Translations under genes and position numbers: made by a program | The notes under the pieces: model-generated | The model's input: only the letters and a program-made list of their open reading frames with translations | Told to the model about the DNA's origin: nothing | The model's database searches: none | In this document: one piece after another, positions 39,443 to 43,056 of the stretch | Layout: each line of letters starts with the position of its first letter | Numbering within the stretch: the first letter of the stretch is position 1 | Assembly (NCBI GenBank): GCA_934435195.1 | Contig: CAKSAJ010000024.1 | Coordinates: forward strand, 1 to 43,056 | Origin: an uncultured Schaedlerella sp. | GTDB lineage: Bacteria > Bacillota > Clostridia > Lachnospirales > Lachnospiraceae | Direction of reading: 5' to 3' | Length of the DNA stretch: 43,056 nucleotides

Positions 39443-40766
39443 ACCGATATTTCATATAACGCCAGAAAGAGGATGGATGAACGATCCAAACGGACTGGTT
39501 GAATATAAAGGTATATATCATGTGTTTTATCAGGCGGATCCGGAACATCTGGTAAATGAAAAAATCGGATGGGGACATAAAATAAGTCACGATTTGCTGC
39601 ATTGGGAGGAGTGTCCACAGGCACTCTTCCCAAATGAAGGTTATGATCGGGATGGATGCTTTACCGGAAGTGCAGTGATAAAAGATGATAAAATGTATTT
39701 ATTATACACAGGTCATGTAAATCAGGAGAACGGCTACAGCGAGACGCAGAATCTCGCGGTTAGCGAAGACGGAATTCATTTTGAAAAATATGAAGGAAAT
39801 CCGGTCATAGAGACCCCGCCGGTCGATACAACAATGCGCTTTCGAGATCCTAAAATATGGGAGCTGAATGGAAAATATTATGTGGCGATAGGTGGAGAAT
39901 CAAAAGATAAATGTGGAAAAGTCGTATATTATGTGAGTAATGATTTATATAACTATACATATTGTGGAAAACTGGCAGATTCTGATGGTTCACTGGGAAA
40001 TATGTGGGAATGTCCTAATTTTACCAGAATAGAAAATACAGATGTTCTGATTTTTTCGCCAAAAGGACTGGAAAATGGATTTCCTGCTTCTTTTGAAAGC
40101 GGATATATGTTAGGTACTATGGATTATGAAAACAAGAAATTTGAACATGATGCTTATAGAACATTAGATTATGGATTTGATTTCTATGCACCGCAAGTGA
40201 TGGAATGTGGAACAAGAAAAATTCTGTTTGCGTGGTTTGCCATTCCTGATTCAATAGGAAAAGAAATGAAGGATGGATGGCGGCATTTGCTGACATTACC
40301 AAGGGAATTAAAGGTATCATCGGATCATCGGCTTCTTATGACACCAATTAAGGAATTAGAAAAATTACGGACGAAAATCCTCGATACAACACTCTTAAAT
40401 AAGTCGTGGGAACGTAAGGTGCAAAATCAGCCACTGGAATTACTGATAACCGGTCAATATAAAGAAGTTTGCTTAAAAATAGAAGACGAAAACGAACAGA
40501 TACTGGAACTTACTGTGGAAAAGGGAAGTATAACATTAAAACAAAAAAGAGAAGAAGAATGGCAACAGCGCATGTGTTCTTACCAAGAGGAAAATGTGTG
40601 GAAAATGCAAATTTATATGGATTATAATACGTTTGAAGTATTTATAAATGATGGTAAATATGTATTTTCAAGTAGAATTTATCCGGATGAAGCATTGAGA
40701 TTTATGGTTGATGTGACATCAAGTGATAAAGAGGGAAGATTAGAAATGTATTCTTTGAGTTTATAG
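39435..40766 (+). CDS. Intracellular GH32 beta-fructosidase
   Basis: 443 residues from the ATG at 39435, overlapping the IIA stop. The catalytic triad of GH32 is complete: D17 in WMNDPNG, D138 in FRDPK and E192 in ECPN. A five-bladed propeller (about 1-310) is followed by a C-terminal beta-sandwich (about 330-443). There is no signal peptide, so it acts in the cytosol, on a sugar delivered by the PTS encoded beside it. Substrate could be sucrose-6-phosphate or a phosphorylated fructan disaccharide such as levanbiose or inulobiose. SacA-like by location, SacC-like by operon analogy, so no symbol is given. Confidence 0.93.
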   Translation: MNKPIFHITPERGWMNDPNGLVEYKGIYHVFYQADPEHLVNEKIGWGHKISHDLLHWEECPQALFPNEGYDRDGCFTGSAVIKDDKMYLLYTGHVNQENGYSETQNLAVSEDGIHFEKYEGNPVIETPPVDTTMRFRDPKIWELNGKYYVAIGGESKDKCGKVVYYVSNDLYNYTYCGKLADSDGSLGNMWECPNFTRIENTDVLIFSPKGLENGFPASFESGYMLGTMDYENKKFEHDAYRTLDYGFDFYAPQVMECGTRKILFAWFAIPDSIGKEMKDGWRHLLTLPRELKVSSDHRLLMTPIKELEKLRTKILDTTLLNKSWERKVQNQPLELLITGQYKEVCLKIEDENEQILELTVEKGSITLKQKREEEWQQRMCSYQEENVWKMQIYMDYNTFEVFINDGKYVFSSRIYPDEALRFMVDVTSSDKEGRLEMYSLSL

Positions 40767-40777
40767 TGGTGAATTTT

Positions 40778-42034
40778 ATGGCTCTTTCAATGAAACAAAA
40801 TCAGCAGCAGAGACAAAAACTTACACAAGAGCAAAGTTTTTTTCTGGACATATTAAAGTTTGACAAGGAAGAATTAATGGATTATCTGGAAAAAGAATAT
40901 CAGGAGAATCCATTGATCGATTTTGATCGACGAGCCTTCAATAATGAAGGGTCGTCTTTTGAAGGTTATTTATCGAATATTGAAAACAAAGAGAAAAAAG
41001 AATCGTTACAGGAACATTTATTAAAACAAAAAGGGTTTCTTGCTCAAAAAGTACCGGAGAATATGATGGAATTTTTCATTTATTCACTGGATCGTAATGG
41101 ATATTTAAGGGAAGAAAGTATAGATGAAGTGACAAATATTTTCCCGGAATATACGAAAGAACAAATAACAGAATTTATTGCTTATATGCAGCAGATGGAA
41201 CCTACGGGAGTGTTTGCGAGAAATTTGCAGGAATGCATGGTTCTTCAATTACAAGAATCAGATTTTAAATACAAAAAAGAATGTATCAAAATCGTAAAGG
41301 AACACATTCAATTACTGGCAGATAACAAATTACTTGAAATTAGTAAAAAGGAAAATATTTCGCTGGAAAAGATAACAGAATGTGTAAAAACAATACGTGG
41401 GCTAAATCCAAAACCGGGCTCACAGTATGCCACGGATGCGGCGTATATGGATTGTGAAGTAGAAGTTCTGGCAGAAGGAAAAGACTTGACGATAAAAATG
41501 CTGAACAATTATGAAGCACTACAATTACAAGCGGATTATTATATGGTCAAGGACGATAATGTGACAGAGTTCGTGAAACCATATTTAAAAAGAATCCGAT
41601 TGTTAATAGATACATTGAATGCAAGAGAGAGAACACTTTTTTCAATCGTTTCCAACATAGCGGAACACCAAAAAGAGTTCTTCTTAGAAGGCGGCAGATT
41701 GCAGCCATTTACATTAAAAGAAGTTGCTGAAGAATTGGATATGCATGAATCGACGATATCAAGAGCGATTTCTAACAAATCACTTCGATTTAAAAACAGA
41801 GAAATTCCTTTAAAATATTTTTTTGTCAGTAAAACGGCAAACGGAGACAGCAAAGATAGTGTAGAGGAAAGAATAAGAACATTAATAGAAGCAGAAGATA
41901 AAAGCCATCCGTTAAGTGATCAGAAACTTGCTGAATTGATGAAAAAAGACAATATTGTTGTGGCGAGAAGAACGATAGCAAAATACAGAGAACAGATGGG
42001 GATTTTGTCGGCATCCAAGAGAAAGATATACTAG
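40778..42034 (+). CDS. rpoN: RNA polymerase sigma-54 factor RpoN
   Basis: 418 residues from the ATG at 40778; GTG at 40766 or 40769 would add up to four residues. The N-terminal activator-interacting region I is present (MALSMKQNQQQRQKL to YLEKEYQENPLIDF), followed by an acidic linker and the core-binding region (about 65-260). The HTH is FTLKEVAEELDMHESTISRAISNK. The RpoN box is ARRTIAKYREQM near the C terminus. It is the last gene of the operon driven by the sigma-54 promoter at 36866, so it would promote its own expression. No separate promoter is obvious; the gap to GH32 is 11 bp. Hairpin D begins at its stop codon. Confidence 0.95.
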   Translation: MALSMKQNQQQRQKLTQEQSFFLDILKFDKEELMDYLEKEYQENPLIDFDRRAFNNEGSSFEGYLSNIENKEKKESLQEHLLKQKGFLAQKVPENMMEFFIYSLDRNGYLREESIDEVTNIFPEYTKEQITEFIAYMQQMEPTGVFARNLQECMVLQLQESDFKYKKECIKIVKEHIQLLADNKLLEISKKENISLEKITECVKTIRGLNPKPGSQYATDAAYMDCEVEVLAEGKDLTIKMLNNYEALQLQADYYMVKDDNVTEFVKPYLKRIRLLIDTLNARERTLFSIVSNIAEHQKEFFLEGGRLQPFTLKEVAEELDMHESTISRAISNKSLRFKNREIPLKYFFVSKTANGDSKDSVEERIRTLIEAEDKSHPLSDQKLAELMKKDNIVVARRTIAKYREQMGILSASKRKIY

Positions 42035-42105
42035 AACCAGATAGGGACGGGGGTTCCGAATTTTTTCATAGAAAAAAGCCGGAAATCCCCGTCCCTACTG
42101 GTTCT
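42033..42105. repeat. GGGACGG hairpin, copy D: imperfect, decayed
   Basis: Arm 42033-42067 and arm about 42071-42105 share AGAACCAG ends, TAGGGACGGGG and a T6/A6 centre, but differ by one insertion and several substitutions. It starts within the rpoN stop codon. The mismatches suggest an older copy. Confidence 0.85.
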
Positions 42106-42195
42106 GCAGGAAAGACATATTTTGCAATCCAAACATACAGGCAGGAAGTTGCTGATCACTTTAATGAACTGGACGAGGATAACAGAAGATATTAA
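42100..42195 (+). pseudogene. C-terminal fragment of an unidentified gene
   Basis: An open frame without a start reads GSAGKTYFAIQTYRQEV followed by ADHFNELDEDNRRY and stop at 42193-42195. It has coding character but begins straight out of the arm of hairpin D. It looks like the tail of a gene whose front was lost. Together with the next two frames it forms a block of mobile-element debris after rpoN. Confidence 0.4.
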
Positions 42196-42197
42196 AA

Positions 42198-42341
42198 ATG
42201 GACGGTATGAGCCAGGAATGCAAAGGACGGCAGCCATTGCCTAATGATATGGCGTTTCGCCATATGGTACTGGGTACTACTCGTAACGGAGACAGAGCCT
42301 TTAAGCAGCTTCGTTGCAATCCCTTTGGGGAAACAACTTGA
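42198..42341 (+). CDS. Small unrecognised ORF in mobile-element debris
   Basis: 47 codons from ATG at 42198: MDGMSQECKGRQPLPNDMAF, then RHMVLGTTRNGDRAFKQLRC and NPFGETT. The composition is protein-like, and the frame sits two bases after the previous stop and 11 bases before the TnpW-like frame. No strong ribosome site. I do not recognise it; it may be one of the small ORFs accompanying Tn1549-like elements or part of the degraded gene upstream. Confidence 0.35.
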   Translation: MDGMSQECKGRQPLPNDMAFRHMVLGTTRNGDRAFKQLRCNPFGETT

Positions 42342-42352
42342 AAGAAAAAATG

Positions 42353-42508
42353 ATGAATACAAAAACAGAGGGGAACACATTTACAAAGAAAATCGGGCAG
42401 AAAGTCTATGTTGTCCGTTATCATTTCAATGAAGATGCAAAGGAAACAATGCAGGAGAAAATCAACCGAATGCCGGTTACAGAAGCAAGCCGAATGGCAA
42501 TGTATTAA
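42353..42508 (+). CDS. TnpW-like transposon-encoded small protein, probably altered C terminus
   Basis: 51 residues. The stretch NTFTKKIGQKVYVVRYHF followed by NEDAKETMQEKINRM matches the pattern of TnpW-type small proteins of clostridial conjugative transposons (TFTKKIG..YxVxxHF...ETxxxKIxRLIxNEV). The last dozen residues (PVTEASRMAMY) do not fit, suggesting a frameshift near 42470. The ribosome site is poor. Likely a non-functional remnant of an excised or deleted ICE. Confidence 0.55.
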   Translation: MNTKTEGNTFTKKIGQKVYVVRYHFNEDAKETMQEKINRMPVTEASRMAMY

Positions 42509-42533
42509 AATTAGTTGGATGTAATTGAAAAAA

Positions 42534-42547
42534 ATATGATATCATAT
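42534..42547. promoter_or_regulatory. 14-bp perfect palindrome upstream of the DUF3784 gene
   Basis: ATATGATATCATAT, about 36 bp before the start codon and overlapping a possible TATCAT -10. It may be an operator; no regulator is identified. Confidence 0.35.
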
Positions 42548-42582
42548 GAGTAATAAAACAGAATTTAAGGAGGAGACTGTAA

Positions 42583-42915
42583 ATGAAATTATCAGATTTA
42601 GCAACAGGTTCTGATTGGACAGTGTGGATTGTCTTTGTGATATTTGCTGTACTTTCTATTATTTTACTTTCTGGACACGGAAGCTGGTTCATTTCTGGAT
42701 ATAATACAGCTTCAAAAGAAGAAAAGGAAAAATATAATGAAAAGAAGCTATGCAGAACAATGGGAATTGGAATGTCTATTATAGCAATTCTTCTATTAAC
42801 AATGGGCTTGTTTGAAAATATTTTACCTGCATTTTTTGTATATATTGCATCGGGAATTATTTTGGTTGATGTCGTGGTAATTATCATTTTAGGAAACACG
42901 CTATGCAGAAAGTAA
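42583..42915 (+). CDS. DUF3784-type membrane protein
   Basis: 110 residues with three hydrophobic segments (about 12-30, 58-76 and 84-105). The middle loop GHGSWFISGYNTASKEEKEKYNEKKLCR is the typical stretch of the DUF3784 family, small membrane proteins frequent in Clostridia. AAGGAGG lies nine bases before the ATG. It follows the mobile debris and precedes a zinc-ribbon gene; no function is known. Confidence 0.8.
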   Translation: MKLSDLATGSDWTVWIVFVIFAVLSIILLSGHGSWFISGYNTASKEEKEKYNEKKLCRTMGIGMSIIAILLLTMGLFENILPAFFVYIASGIILVDVVVIIILGNTLCRK

Positions 42916-42994
42916 CAATTTCCAGCTTGTATGTAAAAAACAGAAAAAATCGAGAATAGATGAATAAATTTTGAAAATCATCGAGGAAGTTACT

Positions 42995-43056
42995 ATGAAA
43001 AAATGTAGATATTGTGGCAAAGAATTAGATAGTAATTTGGAATTTTGTAGCAGTGA
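42995..43056 (+). CDS. Zinc-ribbon protein, N-terminal fragment cut by the window edge
   Basis: The frame starts MKKCRYCGKELDSNLEFCSS, with a CxxC pair and the first cysteine of a second pair: a zinc-ribbon start as seen in many small Firmicutes membrane or regulatory proteins. GAGGAAG precedes the ATG. The rest is outside the window, so nothing more can be said. Confidence 0.75.
   Translation, partial: MKKCRYCGKELDSNLEFCSS

Noticed and set aside
42244..42432. 62-codon rightward frame in the post-rpoN debris
   Set aside because: Different phase from the more protein-like frames at 42198 and 42353, with no ribosome site.

Overview
This 43-kb window reads as low-GC Gram-positive chromosome, most likely a gut Lachnospiraceae (Clostridia; Dorea, Mediterraneibacter or Blautia type). 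The clues are the murB-rapZ-whiA-HPr cluster, type III glutamine synthetase, DeoR-controlled fruK-fruA, a GldA/F/G plus DUF4340 exporter, a LevR/sigma-54 mannose-family PTS, strong AGGAGG ribosome sites and Tn916/Tn1549-like ICE genes. The genus is inferred, not proven.

Layout. 1-5000: end of an integrative conjugative element read leftward (two DUF961/Orf22-23-type genes and an LPXTG-type VaFE-repeat adhesin), then a membrane protein plus membrane-tethered XRE regulator lying between two 19-bp direct repeats. 5024-10707: CorC/HlyC-type protein, then murB, rapZ, whiA, a Crh-like HPr that lacks the phosphorylatable histidine, and a lipid kinase. 10853-12895: tRNA-Glu(CUC), nagB, fba. 12989-16860: divergent fructose regulon (DeoR regulator, fruK, fruA) with an operator of three contiguous 10-bp repeats on the promoter. 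17069-25905: glutamine synthetase III with a terminator-like leader hairpin, then an operon of a permuted XdhC protein, an ABC-class ATPase, sbcD and sbcC. 26109-30854: four-gene ABC exporter and a zinc-ribbon membrane protein. 31083-34099: J-domain protein, orphan rhaD behind three phased repeats, acyltransferase. 34137-42034: LevR-type activator, sigma-54 promoter, PTS IIC-IID-IIB-IIA, an intracellular GH32 fructosidase and rpoN itself. 42100-43056: ICE debris (TnpW-like), a DUF3784 protein and a truncated zinc-ribbon gene.

How it works together. Most of the core is sugar-phosphate metabolism and its control: a 1-phosphofructokinase route for fructose, a second sigma-54-driven uptake route for a fructose-containing sugar with its own hydrolase and its own sigma factor, glucosamine-6-phosphate deaminase, aldolase, rhamnulose-1-phosphate aldolase, and RapZ/WhiA/Crh-like regulators.

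Most unusual structure: four very long, nearly perfect hairpins sharing a GGGACGG core (25914-25989, 31769-31876, 32941-33010, 42033-42105), each directly after a stop codon. One has a 52-bp perfect stem closed by TTCG. They do not have the layout of ordinary terminators and look like a repeat family. Second in interest is the self-contained LevR-PTS-GH32-rpoN locus, where a sigma-54 promoter drives transcription of the sigma-54 gene.
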